This document shows positions 16,066-26,515 of a DNA stretch of 35,460 nucleotides, in pieces. The DNA comes from Deltaproteobacteria bacterium. Lineage in GTDB: Bacteria > Desulfobacterota > JACPFL01. Positions within the stretch are counted from its first letter, which is position 1. Every line of letters starts with the position of its first letter. The position numbers and the translations under genes were made by a program. Below the pieces are notes generated by a model. The model was not told the origin of the DNA and ran no database searches. It was given only the letters and a program-made list of their open reading frames with translations. Location of the stretch: assembly GCA_016183025.1 (NCBI GenBank), contig JACPFL010000276.1, positions 17,354 through 52,813 of the forward strand. The letters are read 5' to 3'.

Positions 16066-17190
16066 TCAGGTGGACACCGCGATGAGGTGGATGACGTCCT
16101 TCATGCTGAGGTAGCCCACGAGCCGCCCGTCCTCCACGACGGCCAGCCGTCCCAGGCCGTTCCGTGAGAGCTTCTCGAATGCCTCCCAGAGCGAATCCCC
16201 GGGGGTTGCCATCAGTGGCCCGGCCAGCGGGAGCATGAGATCCCGAACCGGGGTCTCGGCCCATCGCTCGCGGGGGACCTCCTTGAGCTGGCGGAGGCTG
16301 ATAATGCCGACCACCCGCCCGCCGTCAAGAACCGGGAAGCTCGACACGTGGTGCGCCCAGAAGAACTCCTCCACGAGATGCGCCACCGAGAGGTCAGTGG
16401 GGACATGGATCACCTCGGAGGTCATCGCGTCGCGGACCGAGAGGCGGCCGAGGACGCGCTGGAGCAGGAGCTGCTGATAGCTGCCCTCGGCGGCCTGGCG
16501 CAGGAACAGGCCGATGAGGACGAACCACAGCCCGCCCAGAAATTCCCCCGAGAGCGCCCGGAAGACCCCCGCGCCGATCAGCAAGAACGCGAAGACCGAG
16601 CCAGCGAGGCTCGCCATCCGGCTCGCCCAGGCGAGGTCCCCCTTCACCTTCCACAGGAGGGCGCGGAGCAGGCGCCCGCCGTCCAGCGGGAATCCCGGGA
16701 CGAGATTGAACGCCCCGACCAGGACGTTCACCAGGACCAGATAGCGCATGATGGCCGCCGGCGCCTCCGGCGGCCCGAGGAGGGCATAGGCCAGGGCGAC
16801 GACTGCCGCGATGGCGAAGCTCGTGAGCGGCCCGACGACCGCGACCGCGATCTCCACCCCGGGACGCTCTGGCTCGCGCTCCAGCTGGGAGACCCCCCCG
16901 AAGACGTGGAGCGTGATCCCAGAGACCGGGATCCCGCAGCGGCGCGCCACCACCGAGTGGGAGAGCTCGTGAAGCAGGACCGAGACGAACAGGAGCAGGG
17001 CGGCCAGCAGCCCGCTCGCCCAGTGGGCCAGAAGCGGCAGGTCCGGGAGCCGCTCGGGAAAGTAGCCGACCGACAGGCTCCAGGCGATGAGCCCGAAGAT
17101 CACGAGCCAGCTCACGTGAACCCGCACCGGGATCCCCCAGATCCGGAAGATCGTCGCGACGCCCTCCCTTGGCGGCCCTGCCCCCTTCAT
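16066..17190 (-). CDS. Site-2-protease-type (M50) membrane metalloprotease with tandem CBS domains
   Basis: LLFVSVLLHELSHSVVARRCGIPVSG (HExxH), NLVPGFPLDGGRLLRALLW, then a CBS pair VRDAMTSEVIHVPTDLSV...VRDLMLPLAGPLMATPGDSLWEAFEKL. Confidence 0.93.
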   Translation of the reverse strand: MKGAGPPREGVATIFRIWGIPVRVHVSWLVIFGLIAWSLSVGYFPERLPDLPLLAHWASGLLAALLLFVSVLLHELSHSVVARRCGIPVSGITLHVFGGVSQLEREPERPGVEIAVAVVGPLTSFAIAAVVALAYALLGPPEAPAAIMRYLVLVNVLVGAFNLVPGFPLDGGRLLRALLWKVKGDLAWASRMASLAGSVFAFLLIGAGVFRALSGEFLGGLWFVLIGLFLRQAAEGSYQQLLLQRVLGRLSVRDAMTSEVIHVPTDLSVAHLVEEFFWAHHVSSFPVLDGGRVVGIISLRQLKEVPRERWAETPVRDLMLPLAGPLMATPGDSLWEAFEKLSRNGLGRLAVVEDGRLVGYLSMKDVIHLIAVST

Positions 17191-17276
17191 CCCTCACCTC
17201 CCTGGCCAGAGTTTTACTACAATGCGATATCCGTGGGAACCGCGGACGGAGGAAAGGTCCTGGGGGGGTCTGGCCC

Positions 17277-17999
17277 GTGACGGTCCGCATCGGCACGTCC
17301 GGCTGGGTCTACAGCCACTGGCGGGGGATCTTCTACCCGAAGGATCTCCCCCAGCGCGCCTGGTTCGCCCACTACGCGGGCGAGTTCGACACCGTCGAGA
17401 TCAACAACTCGTTCTACCGGCTCCCGAGCCCGGCCACGTTCACCGCATGGCGGGAGCAGGCGCCCCAGGGGTTCCTGTACGCCGTCAAGGCCAGCCGTTT
17501 CCTCACACACTTGAAGAAGCTGAAGGACCCCGAGGGACCGCTCCAGCTCTTCTTCGAGCGGGCCGATCACCTGGGCAAGGCCCTCGGCCCCGTGCTCTAT
17601 CAGCTCCCGCCGCACTGGCAGGTCAACCTGGCGCGCCTGGAGCCCTTCCTGGCCGCTCTGCCGAAGCGCCGATCGCACGTCATCGAGTTCCGCGATGCGA
17701 GCTGGCTGAACGAAGAGGTCTTCCGCCTGATGGAGCGCTACCACGTCGCCCATTGCATCCACGATCTGCGGCCGCTCGACGTCCCCCTTCGCGTGACCGC
17801 GCCGCTTGTCTACCTGCGCTTCCACGGTGGCCAGACCCATAGCGGCGACTACCCGCGCGCGGCCCTCGAACGATGGGCCAGGAGAATCGAGGGCTGGCGG
17901 CGCGAACGACTCGACGTCCTCGTCTACTTCAACAACGATGTCGGCGGGTACGCCGTCAACGATGCGAGGGCGCTCAGAAGCCTGCTCGCTTCGCCTTGA
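17277..17999 (+). CDS. DUF72 family protein
   Basis: VRIGTSGWVYSHWRGIFYPKDLPQRAWFAHYAGEFDTVEINNSFYRLPSPATFTAWREQAPQGFLYAVKASRFLTHLKKL...VLVYFNNDVGGYAVNDA. Confidence 0.93.
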   Translation: MTVRIGTSGWVYSHWRGIFYPKDLPQRAWFAHYAGEFDTVEINNSFYRLPSPATFTAWREQAPQGFLYAVKASRFLTHLKKLKDPEGPLQLFFERADHLGKALGPVLYQLPPHWQVNLARLEPFLAALPKRRSHVIEFRDASWLNEEVFRLMERYHVAHCIHDLRPLDVPLRVTAPLVYLRFHGGQTHSGDYPRAALERWARRIEGWRRERLDVLVYFNNDVGGYAVNDARALRSLLASP

Positions 18000-18600
18000 A
18001 GCGCTTGAGCCTGACAATGTCCTCCCGCTCCCGCTCTTCGAGCGCGAGCGCGATCCGTGTCATCTCCTGCTCCAGGCGAGGGATCAGGAACTCCTCCAGG
18101 GCGTTGATCCGCCGGGAGGTCTTCTGGATCTGTTCCCCCAGACGCCTGAGGCGGATCTCCCGGGAGCAGATGGTGAGCAGGATCTCCAGGACCTCCTCAT
18201 GGCGCCGGGCCGCCTCGGCGGCCCCCAGCCCCCAGCCGACAGGGGAAGTGCCCCGGGCGTCGTGAGAGCGGAGGAGCCTCGGCCCCGTCACCTCGGGCGT
18301 GGGAACCCCCCAGACCTTTCGCTGCTCGATCTCCACGGGGATCTCCCTGGCTGCGGCCAGGGCCAGGGAGCCCAGGACCTCCTCCCCTTCCAGGGCCCTG
18401 GCCAGCGTCAAGACCCTGCTCGCCTCACGGAGGCTCTCCTCCAGTCGTTCCCTTCCGGCGATGACCCCCCGCATGAGGCGAAAGAATTCGTTGGCGAGGG
18501 CCTCGCGCTTCCCCCGGAGGAGCCCGGCCCCCTTGACCGCGATCTGCCGCCTACCCCGGATGCTCAGGAGCCCCATCCGTGTGGCGGGGACCTGCTCCAT
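17974..18600 (-). CDS. atpD: V/A-type ATPase subunit D
   Basis: [36 protein letters not shown]...[40 protein letters not shown]. Confidence 0.92.
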   Translation of the reverse strand: MEQVPATRMGLLSIRGRRQIAVKGAGLLRGKREALANEFFRLMRGVIAGRERLEESLREASRVLTLARALEGEEVLGSLALAAAREIPVEIEQRKVWGVPTPEVTGPRLLRSHDARGTSPVGWGLGAAEAARRHEEVLEILLTICSREIRLRRLGEQIQKTSRRINALEEFLIPRLEQEMTRIALALEEREREDIVRLKRFKAKRAGF

Positions 18601-19981
18601 CTCCTCCTCCTTCCGTCCGGTAGCGCTCGATCAGGGACCGCTTGATCCTGGTCAGGGCCTCCACAGGGAATGCCCTGAGCAGGCGCCAGCCGATGGCCAG
18701 GGTCTCCTCGATGGGCCGCCCCCCGCTGCCCTGCCGGAGGAACTCCGCCTCGAAGCGGTCGGCGAACGTCAAGAAGACCCGCTCCTCCGCGCCGAGCCCG
18801 CCCTCCCCCACGATCGCCTCCATGCGCCTCACGTCCCGCCCCCGCGCGTAAAAGGCGTAGAGCTGGTCCGCCAGGGCCCGGTGATCCTCCCGGGTGCGGC
18901 CCTCCCCGATCCCCAGATTCATGAGGCGTGACAGCGAGGGGAGCACGTCCACGGGGGGGAAGATCCCCTTCCGGTCCAGCTCCCTGGAGAGCACGACCTG
19001 CCCCTCGGTGATGTATCCGGTGAGGTCGGGGATCGGGTGCGTGATGTCATCGTCCGGCATCGTGAGGATGGGGAGCTGGGTGATCGAGCCCTGGCGGCCG
19101 TGAATCTTGCCCGCCCGCTCGTAGAGGCTGGCGAGATCGGTGTACATGTAGCCGGGATAGCCGCGGCGCCCGGGGATCTCCTCCCGCGCCAGGGCCACCT
19201 CCCTGAGCGCCTCGCAGTAGTGGGTCATGTCGGTCAGGATCACCAGGACGTGCATCCCGTGCGTGAAGGCCAGGAACTCCGCGGCCGTGAGCGCGCAGCG
19301 GGGGGTCATGAGCCGCTCGATGGTGGGGTCGTCGGCCAGGTTGAGGAAAACCACGGTCCGGTCCTGGGTCCCAGAGCCCTCGAAGACCTTGAGGTAGTAG
19401 TCCGCCTCGCGGAAGGGGATCCCGATGGCGGCGAAGACCACACAGAACGGCTCCCCGCCCCGGACCTGGGCCTGCCGGACAATCTGGGCCGCCAGCGAGT
19501 GGGCCGGCAAGCCCGCGCCCGAAAAGATGGGGAGCTTCTGCCCGCGGACCAGGGTATTGAGGCCGTCGATGGCGGAGACCCCGGTCTGGATGAACTCGGA
19601 TGGCTTCTCCCGCCTGACGATGTTGATGGCCGAGCCGGTGATGGGGAGGGTCGTCTCGGGGATCACGGGCGGGAGGCCGTCAAGGGGCTGGCCGATCCCG
19701 TTGAAGGTCCGCCCCAGCATCTGTCTGGAGACCGGCAGGGTCGCCACCTCACCGGCGAAGATGACCTCGGTCCGTGCCGGGCAGATCCCCTGCGTCTCCT
19801 CCAGCACCTGGATCACCGCGTGGGTCTCGGAGAGCTCGATGACCTGCCCCCGGCGCTCCTGCTCCCCCTCGAGGCGGATCCGGACGATCTCCCCCAGCCG
19901 GGCCCGCCGCGCCCCCTCCACGAAGAGGAGCGGGCCGGCGATCGCGGTGGTCGACCGTGAGATGCGGGTGACGAGGTCCAT
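18551..19981 (-). CDS. atpB: V/A-type ATPase subunit B
   Basis: [19 protein letters not shown]...[45 protein letters not shown]...[19 protein letters not shown]. Confidence 0.96.
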   Translation of the reverse strand: MDLVTRISRSTTAIAGPLLFVEGARRARLGEIVRIRLEGEQERRGQVIELSETHAVIQVLEETQGICPARTEVIFAGEVATLPVSRQMLGRTFNGIGQPLDGLPPVIPETTLPITGSAINIVRREKPSEFIQTGVSAIDGLNTLVRGQKLPIFSGAGLPAHSLAAQIVRQAQVRGGEPFCVVFAAIGIPFREADYYLKVFEGSGTQDRTVVFLNLADDPTIERLMTPRCALTAAEFLAFTHGMHVLVILTDMTHYCEALREVALAREEIPGRRGYPGYMYTDLASLYERAGKIHGRQGSITQLPILTMPDDDITHPIPDLTGYITEGQVVLSRELDRKGIFPPVDVLPSLSRLMNLGIGEGRTREDHRALADQLYAFYARGRDVRRMEAIVGEGGLGAEERVFLTFADRFEAEFLRQGSGGRPIEETLAIGWRLLRAFPVEALTRIKRSLIERYRTEGGGDGAGPRHTDGAPEHPG

Positions 19982-19984
19982 CCC

Positions 19985-21727
19985 TCAGCTCCCCCTGAGC
20001 CGCTTCAGGGTTTCATCGATCTCGGTCATGAGCGCGCTCCCGATCGTCTCCATCTCGCCCGGGGGGACCTCGCCGAGCCGGAGGAGCCGCTCGTCCAGCC
20101 TGGTCTCCAGGATCGCCGCGAGGGACACGCCTTCGCTCAGGCTCCGGGCGGCGCTCCAGGAGAAGTGGAGGAGCAGACGGAGCATCCAGAGCGCCTTGCC
20201 GGGCGGGCAGGAGGCATCCACTTCGTGAAAGGCGCTCTGGCGGAGGAACCCTTCACGGAGGAGCCGGGCCGACTCGATGACGATCCGCTCTTGGTCCTGG
20301 ATCGCCTCCAGGCCGACCAGCTGCACGATCTCCTGGAGCTCCCGCTCCCGCTGGAGCAGGCGCATGGCCTCCTCCCTGAGGGCCACCCACTCCGCCCCGG
20401 CCTCCCGCGCGAACCACTCCTGGAGGCGTTCGGCGTAGAGGGTGAAGCTCTGGGCCCAATCGATGGCCGGGAAGTGACGACGATACGCGAGGTCCGTGCT
20501 GAGGGCCCAGAGGGCGCCCGTGACCCGGAGGGAGGCCTGGGTGACCGGCTCCGAAAAGTCCCCGCCAGGAGGAGAGACCGCCCCCACGACCGTGACCGCG
20601 CCCTCCCCGTCACCGCCGAGCGGGACGACCCGGCCGGCACGCTCGTAGAATTGTCCCAGGCGCGTGGCGAGGTAGGTCGGATAACCTTCCTCTCCGGGCA
20701 TCTCCTCCAGGCGGGAGGAGACCTCGCGGAGCGCCTCGGCCCAGCGGGAGGTGCTGTCGACCGTGAGGGCCACGTGATAGCCCATGTCTCTGAAGTACTC
20801 GGCGATGGTGATCCCCGTGTAGATGGAGGCCTCCCGGGCCGCCACGGGCATGTTGGAGGTGTTGACCACCAGGACTGTCCGGTCCATGAGCGGGGCCCCG
20901 GTCCGGGGGTCCTCCAGATGCGGGAAGTCGCTCAGGACCTCGCTCATCTCGTTCCCCCGCTCTCCGCACCCCACGAAGACAATCACGTCCGCCGCGGCGA
21001 ACTTGGCCAGGGTCTGCTCCAGCACGGTCTTCCCCGTTCCGAAGCCGCCCGGGATGATGGCGGTGCCTCCCGCCGCGATGGGGAAGAAGCAGTCCAGGAC
21101 CCGTTGGCCCGTGAGGAAGGGCAGCTCGGGGGTGAGCCGACGCCTGAACGGGCGTCGCCGCCTGACCGGCCAGCGCTGGAGCATAGAGAGCTGGCGGCCG
21201 TCTTCCAGCACCACCACCGGATCGGTCACCGCCGCCTCACCCGGCTTCACCTCCCTGATCGTGCCGGACACGCCCGGCGGGACCAGGATCCGATGGGCGA
21301 GGCCTGCGGTCTCTCGGACCACCCCTATGATCTGTCCTTCAGTGAGTCGATCACCTGTGGCCACCTTCGGCTCGAATCGCCAGCGCTTCTGCCGATCCAG
21401 CGCTGGATGGGCGATCCCCCTGCGGAGAAAGTCCCCTGCCAGGGCGGCCAGCGCCGGGAGCGGACGTTGGATCCCATCGAAGATCTGCCCCAGCAGCCCC
21501 GGTCCCAGCTCCACCGTCAGCGGCTCGCCGGTGCTGACCACGGGTTCCCCCAGGGCCAGGCCGGTGGTCTCCTCGTACACCTGCAGGGTCGCCAGCGCTC
21601 CCCGAATCCGGATGATCTCCCCCATGAGCCTTTCGTGCCCCACGCGTACCACCTCGTTCAGCCCCGCCTCCTCCAGGCCATTGGCCACGACCGCGGGACC
21701 CGAGATCTTCACGATCCGTCCGTCCAT
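19985..21727 (-). CDS. atpA: V/A-type ATPase catalytic subunit A
   Basis: [16 protein letters not shown]...[42 protein letters not shown]...[68 protein letters not shown]. Confidence 0.97.
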   Translation of the reverse strand: MDGRIVKISGPAVVANGLEEAGLNEVVRVGHERLMGEIIRIRGALATLQVYEETTGLALGEPVVSTGEPLTVELGPGLLGQIFDGIQRPLPALAALAGDFLRRGIAHPALDRQKRWRFEPKVATGDRLTEGQIIGVVRETAGLAHRILVPPGVSGTIREVKPGEAAVTDPVVVLEDGRQLSMLQRWPVRRRRPFRRRLTPELPFLTGQRVLDCFFPIAAGGTAIIPGGFGTGKTVLEQTLAKFAAADVIVFVGCGERGNEMSEVLSDFPHLEDPRTGAPLMDRTVLVVNTSNMPVAAREASIYTGITIAEYFRDMGYHVALTVDSTSRWAEALREVSSRLEEMPGEEGYPTYLATRLGQFYERAGRVVPLGGDGEGAVTVVGAVSPPGGDFSEPVTQASLRVTGALWALSTDLAYRRHFPAIDWAQSFTLYAERLQEWFAREAGAEWVALREEAMRLLQRERELQEIVQLVGLEAIQDQERIVIESARLLREGFLRQSAFHEVDASCPPGKALWMLRLLLHFSWSAARSLSEGVSLAAILETRLDERLLRLGEVPPGEMETIGSALMTEIDETLKRLRGS

Positions 21728-21733
21728 CGCTCC

Positions 21734-22066
21734 CTACCGTTGGATCTTCACGTGGTAGCCGATCGCCCGCCGGATGAGCGCGGCCACGTACTCCTCCCCG
21801 CGACCTACCTCCCCCCACCGCCTCGGCAGGCTGAAGGGGAGCAGGACCGGGAACCCCTCACGGCCGATCCGCTCCAGCAGAGGCTCGGGCACCCGGCCCA
21901 GGACTTCCTCCTCCACGGCCAGGACGCCCAGACTGGGGTCCGCCAGGAGAGCCGTGAAGCGCTCCGCCACCTCGCCCTCCTCCACCTCCTCAACCGCCAC
22001 CCCCGCCAGCCGGAACCCGAGCCCCTCGCCAGGGCGGGTGACCACCTTGAACCAGTAGCGACCCAT
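21734..22066 (-). CDS. atpF: V/A-type ATPase subunit F
   Basis: GEGLGFRLAGVAVEEVEEGEVAERFTALLADPSLGVLAVEEEVL; positioned between C and A. Confidence 0.85.
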   Translation of the reverse strand: MGRYWFKVVTRPGEGLGFRLAGVAVEEVEEGEVAERFTALLADPSLGVLAVEEEVLGRVPEPLLERIGREGFPVLLPFSLPRRWGEVGRGEEYVAALIRRAIGYHVKIQR

Positions 22067-23116
22067 CTACCGCTCGATGAGGTCGAGGAGTTCATCGGCC
22101 GGGAGGCCGAACTCCGTCGCCCTGAGGACCAGCCGGATCCGCCTCACCTCCGCTTGCCGCTCGAGCATGAAGGCCAGGGGGACCGCCAGCGAGAGGGGGT
22201 GGACTCTGGCCTCCCGCCGCATGGCCTCTCCGAGGGCCCGATGGAGGAGCTGGTCCGCCATGAAGGGATCGCCGAGCTTCCGCATCGTGATGGCCCCTGA
22301 AGCGAAGTAGCGCCGACCTTCCCGCGCGAGGGTCTCGCGGAGCTCCGGCTCTCCCAGCACGGCGCACTGCCGGAAGCGGTCGGCGCTCATGAGCCGGCCG
22401 CCGGGGATGAAGAACTCCTGTCCTCCTCCCACGCCGGCCAGCTTGAGCAGGGTCCCGGCATTGGCGAGGTCGATCTGGGCCTTGAGGAATCCCAGGAGGA
22501 TCCGGCCATCTTCGCCATCCCTCCTGGCTGCCTCAAGGGCCTGCGTGAAGAGGCAGCGATCCAGGGCCACCTCCAGGGAGAGCAGGTCGCGCCGGCGCTG
22601 GTACGCCGGCAGCGCCTCCTGGAGCGGGAGGGCGTGGGGGCTGCGCCACGTGGCCAGGAGATCGACCACGCCCTTCACCTCCCGCTGCCCGACCAGCTCT
22701 TGCAGCCCTCGCTCATCGAGGCCCGGCGTGGGGACGAGGAGCAGGAAGGTTCGCTCGGGCGGTTCCCCCCGGACGGTCCCGCGCAGGATCGTCTTGAGGT
22801 TCCAGCCGTCCTCAAAGGCCAGGATCGCCCGGAGCAGGGATCGGACCCGCTCCCCGCGCAGGAAGCGGTCGATCCGAATGAGGTCGTCGGTGAGCTTGAC
22901 CCTGAGCCCCCGCTCGGCGCCCTGCAGGGGATCGGACACTCTTCCGAGGTACGGAGCCAGGGCGTCACCGTAGTCGGTCTTCATCAGGAAGTCGAGCCTG
23001 GCTGTGAGCCCCGGCTGGGCCAGCAGCTCCAGGATCCCCTTGTGGCCCAGGAGCCGACCCTTCATCCCCTTCACCCGGGCGTTGGCGTAGTCACACCCCG
23101 CCATCGCCTTCTCCAA
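22067..23116 (-). CDS. atpC: V/A-type ATPase subunit C
   Basis: CDYANARVKGMKGRLLGHKGILELLAQPG...DLIRIDRFLRGERVRSLLRAILAFEDGWNLKTILRG; C/d-subunit pattern. A start at 23104 (MAGCDY) is also possible. Confidence 0.88.
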   Translation of the reverse strand: MEKAMAGCDYANARVKGMKGRLLGHKGILELLAQPGLTARLDFLMKTDYGDALAPYLGRVSDPLQGAERGLRVKLTDDLIRIDRFLRGERVRSLLRAILAFEDGWNLKTILRGTVRGEPPERTFLLLVPTPGLDERGLQELVGQREVKGVVDLLATWRSPHALPLQEALPAYQRRRDLLSLEVALDRCLFTQALEAARRDGEDGRILLGFLKAQIDLANAGTLLKLAGVGGGQEFFIPGGRLMSADRFRQCAVLGEPELRETLAREGRRYFASGAITMRKLGDPFMADQLLHRALGEAMRREARVHPLSLAVPLAFMLERQAEVRRIRLVLRATEFGLPADELLDLIER

Positions 23117-23687
23117 AGAGAATGGTCGCGATCCCTCCTTCGAGGAGCGGCCAGGCCTTCTGGAGCCGAGAGGGGAGCGTGTTGTCCAGGAGCTGCCGCC
23201 CCGCGAGCGAGACCTTCACCCCTCCGCAGCGATCGGCAGCGCCCGTGATCGTGGCCCGGAGCAGGAGTCCCGGGTGCCGCTGGCTGAGGTGCTGCCTGAG
23301 ATACTCCTCCTGCCCCTTGTCCACCCGGAACTCGAGGGGCCCGTCGCCCAGCTCGGGGACCAGCTCATCGGCGAGGCGAGCCAGGAGCGTGGCCTCGCCC
23401 AGGCCCGGCAGGCGCGCCTCGGCCTCTCGACGGAGCTCCGCCAGGAGCCGCCGCTTCTCTCCCAGGAGCCCCCGCTCCTGCTCGAGGCGGGCCCGGGACA
23501 GGGCCCGACCCGCCTCCTCCTCGAAGCGACGGCGCTCTCGCGTCAGGACTGCTTCGCGCTCCACGGCAACCTCGCGCCGGGTCTCCTCCAGGAGTCGCTG
23601 GCCCTCTCGCCTGGCCTGCTCCTGGAGCTCACGGACCTGTCGTCCGACTTCCTCCTCCAGGGCCTGGAGGAGCTCCCGGTAGCCCAC
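23091..23687 (-). CDS. atpE: V/A-type ATPase subunit E
   Basis: Coiled-coil N-terminus LLQALEEEVGRQVRELQEQARREGQRLLEETRRE; C-terminal GGVKVSLAGRQLLDNTLPSRLQKAWPLLEGGIATILFG. Confidence 0.88.
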   Translation of the reverse strand: MGYRELLQALEEEVGRQVRELQEQARREGQRLLEETRREVAVEREAVLTRERRRFEEEAGRALSRARLEQERGLLGEKRRLLAELRREAEARLPGLGEATLLARLADELVPELGDGPLEFRVDKGQEEYLRQHLSQRHPGLLLRATITGAADRCGGVKVSLAGRQLLDNTLPSRLQKAWPLLEGGIATILFGEGDGGV

Positions 23688-23689
23688 GG

Positions 23690-23908
23690 CTACCGCCCAC
23701 CGAAGAGGATCAGCACGGCGACGACGAACCCCAGGATCACCAGGGTCTCCGGGAGCGCCAGCATGATGATGACGACCCCCCGCAGCTCCGGCTTCTCGGC
23801 GATGGTCCCCGCGCCGGCCGAGCCGATCCGGGACTGGACCCAGGCCGTTGCGAACGCGGAGACCCCGATGGCGAGTGCCGCTGCCAGCGCGATCAGTACC
23901 CGTTCCAT
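23690..23908 (-). CDS. atpK: V/A-type ATPase proteolipid subunit K
   Basis: 72 aa, two TMs: MERVLIALAAALAIGVSAFATAWVQSRIGSAGAGTIAEKPELRGVVIIMLALPETLVILGFVVAVLILFGGR. LPET ion-binding carboxylate motif in TM2. Confidence 0.92.
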   Translation of the reverse strand: MERVLIALAAALAIGVSAFATAWVQSRIGSAGAGTIAEKPELRGVVIIMLALPETLVILGFVVAVLILFGGR

Positions 23909-23925
23909 CTCCGTCCTCCCTTCCC

Positions 23926-25824
23926 TCACGCTGTGAGCCTGAACGGCTCGTATGGTTTCCCGCCGGCCTCGTAGAACTTGTCGAAGAACTCCACGTAGTG
24001 CAGACGGAGGGCCTGGATCGTGGGGCCCAAGAGTCCCAGGGTGAAGTTCACCCCGTGCAGCAGGACGGCGGCTGTCACGCCGAGCACCGCGGGCGTGAAG
24101 ACCTCCGCCAACCGATTCGCCACCTGGGCCAGCATCACCGACGCGAGCCCCAAGGCCATGAGCCGCGCGTAGGAGAGGATGTTCCCCAGCGTGATCACCA
24201 GCTCCAGCGGCGCCAGGAAACCCTCCAGCACGATGGAGAGGACGAGCAGCGGGGCAAGGGCCAACAGGGCACCCTTCTCCAGGGGGGGCGGGAGGTAGCC
24301 CAGGCGGGCCAGCAACCAGGCGAGGGCCGCCAGGATCAGGGCCAGCGTCGAGGACTTGGCCAGCGCCTCCCGTCCCTTGGCACGCCGGAGGGCCGTCCAG
24401 AGGGCCAGGGTGATCCCCAGGAGGATGTGGATCGCTCCCAGGAACAGCGCCAGACCCAGGAAGGAGAGCGCGGCCTCCCTCCGATGCAGCAGGATCGGCC
24501 GCAACCCGACGAAGCCTCCCAGCTCCCCGAAGAGTTCCCCGAAGAGGAGCCCGAAGACAATGGCGCTCACCGCGCAGGCGAGGGCAATGGTAGTCAGGGC
24601 GCGCCCTGTCTCTCCTCCCCACCTCTTCGCCCGAACCACCAGGGCCAGGGCCAGGGTGAGCCCGCCAAACCCCACATCGCCCAGCATCAGGCCGAAGAAG
24701 AGCGGGAAGAACCCGGCCAGGAAGGGCGTGGGATCGGTGGAGCCGTAGCGGGGCAGAGGCACGAGGGAGAGGAGCAGCTCGAACGGCCGGATCAAGCCCG
24801 GGTTCCGGAGCACCACCGGCACCTCGGCATACTCCCCCTCCCGGATCGCGTGCTCCACGAGGGTCACCCTTCCCTGAAAAGCCTGCTCCAGGGCAGCGGC
24901 CAGCCTCCCGCACCGCTCGGCCGGCACCCAGCCGGCGATGACGAAGGCATGCTCGGTCTCCCCGCAGCGGGCCATGGCCCGGAGCCGGGCGAGGCGGTCC
25001 TGAGCCGCCCCAAGAGCCCGGCCCAGGGGCCCGTGCCACTGCCTGGAGAAGCTCAGGAGTTCGGCGTCGAGCTGCTGGATCTCACCGGGCAGCTCCTGGC
25101 CCCGCCTGAGGAGAAGGGAGAGGATCTTGACGAGAGGCTGACCTGCGTACTGCCCGGGGAGCTTGATCTCCGTGATCCCGCGCTCGAAGAGCAGGTGGGA
25201 GAGTTCACGGGCGAACTCGCGCGGGACGGTGAGGAGCACGCCGACTTGCTCACGGTCCACCTCCCGGGAGAGCAGGTAGTAGGCCCCGCGGGTGATCCGG
25301 CCCACCTCCTGTTCCAGGAAGGTGAGGACCTCGGGGCGGTCTCGCCTGACCAGGATCCCCACGGTCTCCACGTGTTCCACCCCCTCCAGCACAGGCGGGA
25401 GCGGGACCAGGGCCGTGAGGAGCCGTTCGTAGCGGGCGACGAGATCTCGTTCTTCCTCGAGCGCCAGGCGCCGGTCGTTCAGGGCCCGGACATCCAACTC
25501 GAGCGCCTCCAGGCGGGAAAGAAATTCAGGCGAGGTCACGTCAGGCAACGAGTCCTCCTGCACGCCCGCTCTCGGGACGGGGAGGGCCACCAGCAGCTCG
25601 TGGAGCCGGCGGGAGATCTCCTCCAGGGAGCGCTCCGTGGCGACGTCGGCCCCGGCCAGGGGGATCTGCCGCACCGCCCCCTTCTCCCCCATGCGGGCCC
25701 CCTCCCCGAGCGCGTCCGAGAGCGAGCGGAGCTGGAGGACCCCCTGGGCATGCAGGAACCGGAGCGCGTCCGGCAGCAGCCACCGGGGCCCCAGCACCTG
25801 GGCCTTGGACATGGGGACGATCAC
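23926..25824 (-). CDS. atpI: V/A-type ATPase subunit I
   Basis: Long cytoplasmic N-terminus and about seven TMs: DPTPFLAGFFPLFFGLMLGDVGFGGLTLALALV...ANRLAEVFTPAVLGVTAAVLLHGVNFTLGLLGPTIQALRLHYVEFFDKFYEAGGKPYEPF. Confidence 0.95.
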   Translation of the reverse strand: MIVPMSKAQVLGPRWLLPDALRFLHAQGVLQLRSLSDALGEGARMGEKGAVRQIPLAGADVATERSLEEISRRLHELLVALPVPRAGVQEDSLPDVTSPEFLSRLEALELDVRALNDRRLALEEERDLVARYERLLTALVPLPPVLEGVEHVETVGILVRRDRPEVLTFLEQEVGRITRGAYYLLSREVDREQVGVLLTVPREFARELSHLLFERGITEIKLPGQYAGQPLVKILSLLLRRGQELPGEIQQLDAELLSFSRQWHGPLGRALGAAQDRLARLRAMARCGETEHAFVIAGWVPAERCGRLAAALEQAFQGRVTLVEHAIREGEYAEVPVVLRNPGLIRPFELLLSLVPLPRYGSTDPTPFLAGFFPLFFGLMLGDVGFGGLTLALALVVRAKRWGGETGRALTTIALACAVSAIVFGLLFGELFGELGGFVGLRPILLHRREAALSFLGLALFLGAIHILLGITLALWTALRRAKGREALAKSSTLALILAALAWLLARLGYLPPPLEKGALLALAPLLVLSIVLEGFLAPLELVITLGNILSYARLMALGLASVMLAQVANRLAEVFTPAVLGVTAAVLLHGVNFTLGLLGPTIQALRLHYVEFFDKFYEAGGKPYEPFRLTA

Positions 25825-26165
25825 GGCGCTCCCTTCCCTGCGACGCAGGAGAGGAGCAGGGCCAAGGCCTGCTCCCGCTTCTCGTCGGCCCGGCGGCGCA
25901 GGCTCTCCGCTCGCTCTGCGTTCTCTTCCCGGATGGCCGCCAGGGCCGCCTGTAGCTCCCGGGCTCGCTCCTGACGGAGACGTGCGAGTGCCTCGCGAAG
26001 CTCATGCTCTCCCTGCTCCCTCAGGCGGGCGGCCTCCTGGCGGGCCTGATCCAGTAGCGCTTCGGCCTCCTGGCGGGCGGCCTCGAGCCGGCGGTCCAGG
26101 GCGAGCTCATCCTCCCTCAGCCTCGCCAGGGTATTCGTCTCGTCCACCGAACCAGCGGCTCCCAT
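25821..26165 (-). CDS. V/A-type ATPase peripheral-stalk subunit (G/H-like coiled coil)
   Basis: Coiled coil LREDELALDRRLEAARQEAEALLDQARQEAARLREQGEHELREALARLRQERAREL; first gene of the ATPase operon, overlapping the I subunit. ATG at 26165 chosen over 26198. Confidence 0.8.
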   Translation of the reverse strand: MGAAGSVDETNTLARLREDELALDRRLEAARQEAEALLDQARQEAARLREQGEHELREALARLRQERARELQAALAAIREENAERAESLRRRADEKREQALALLLSCVAGKGAP

Positions 26166-26328
26166 TGCGAGATGGCCCCTCACCAACGGCCGAGTCACAC
26201 GACGGCCGCCCTATCCGCGGTCCCCCTTCGACCCCCCTCGCGCGGAAGGGTTGCATCGGGGATGCCCGGTGTCTCCTCCAGATTTCTATGGCGCCAAGCG
26301 GAGGTGGCGGGGAGCGATGCGGCCCACA

Positions 26329-26376
26329 CCCGACAGAGTGTCAGAAGGACCTGACAAAAGGCTCGGTGTCGGCAGG
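26329..26376 (-). repeat. Copy 2 of a composite intergenic element, upstream of the V-ATPase operon
   Basis: cccgacagagtgtcagaaggacctgacaaaaggctcggtgtcggcagg; aligns with 2591-2641. Confidence 0.7.
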
Positions 26377-26515
26377 CGGCGGGGGGGGAGCGGCGGGGAG
26401 GTAAAGGGGGGGACCGGTTGACGGAGACACGCGCCCCAACCAGTCGGCACCGTGTCCGCGGAGCGGACCCTATTCGATCAGGAGGAGTGCCGCCTCGAGG
26501 GGAGTGCGGGGCCGA

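Noticed and set aside
20165-22300. 711-aa plus-strand ORF opposite V-ATPase A/F
   Set aside because: Shadow of the conserved minus-strand atpA and atpF genes; composition typical of antisense high-GC frames.
23690-23908. Na+-specific binding motif in proteolipid K
   Set aside because: A Gln in TM1 superficially aligns with Na+ c-ring ligands, but the TM2 carboxylate is offset by about four residues and the sequence is closer to the H+-coupled Thermus-type subunit.
23848-25974. 708-aa plus-strand ORF opposite V-ATPase subunit I
   Set aside because: Gln/Glu/Gly-rich antisense shadow; subunit I on the minus strand is clear.
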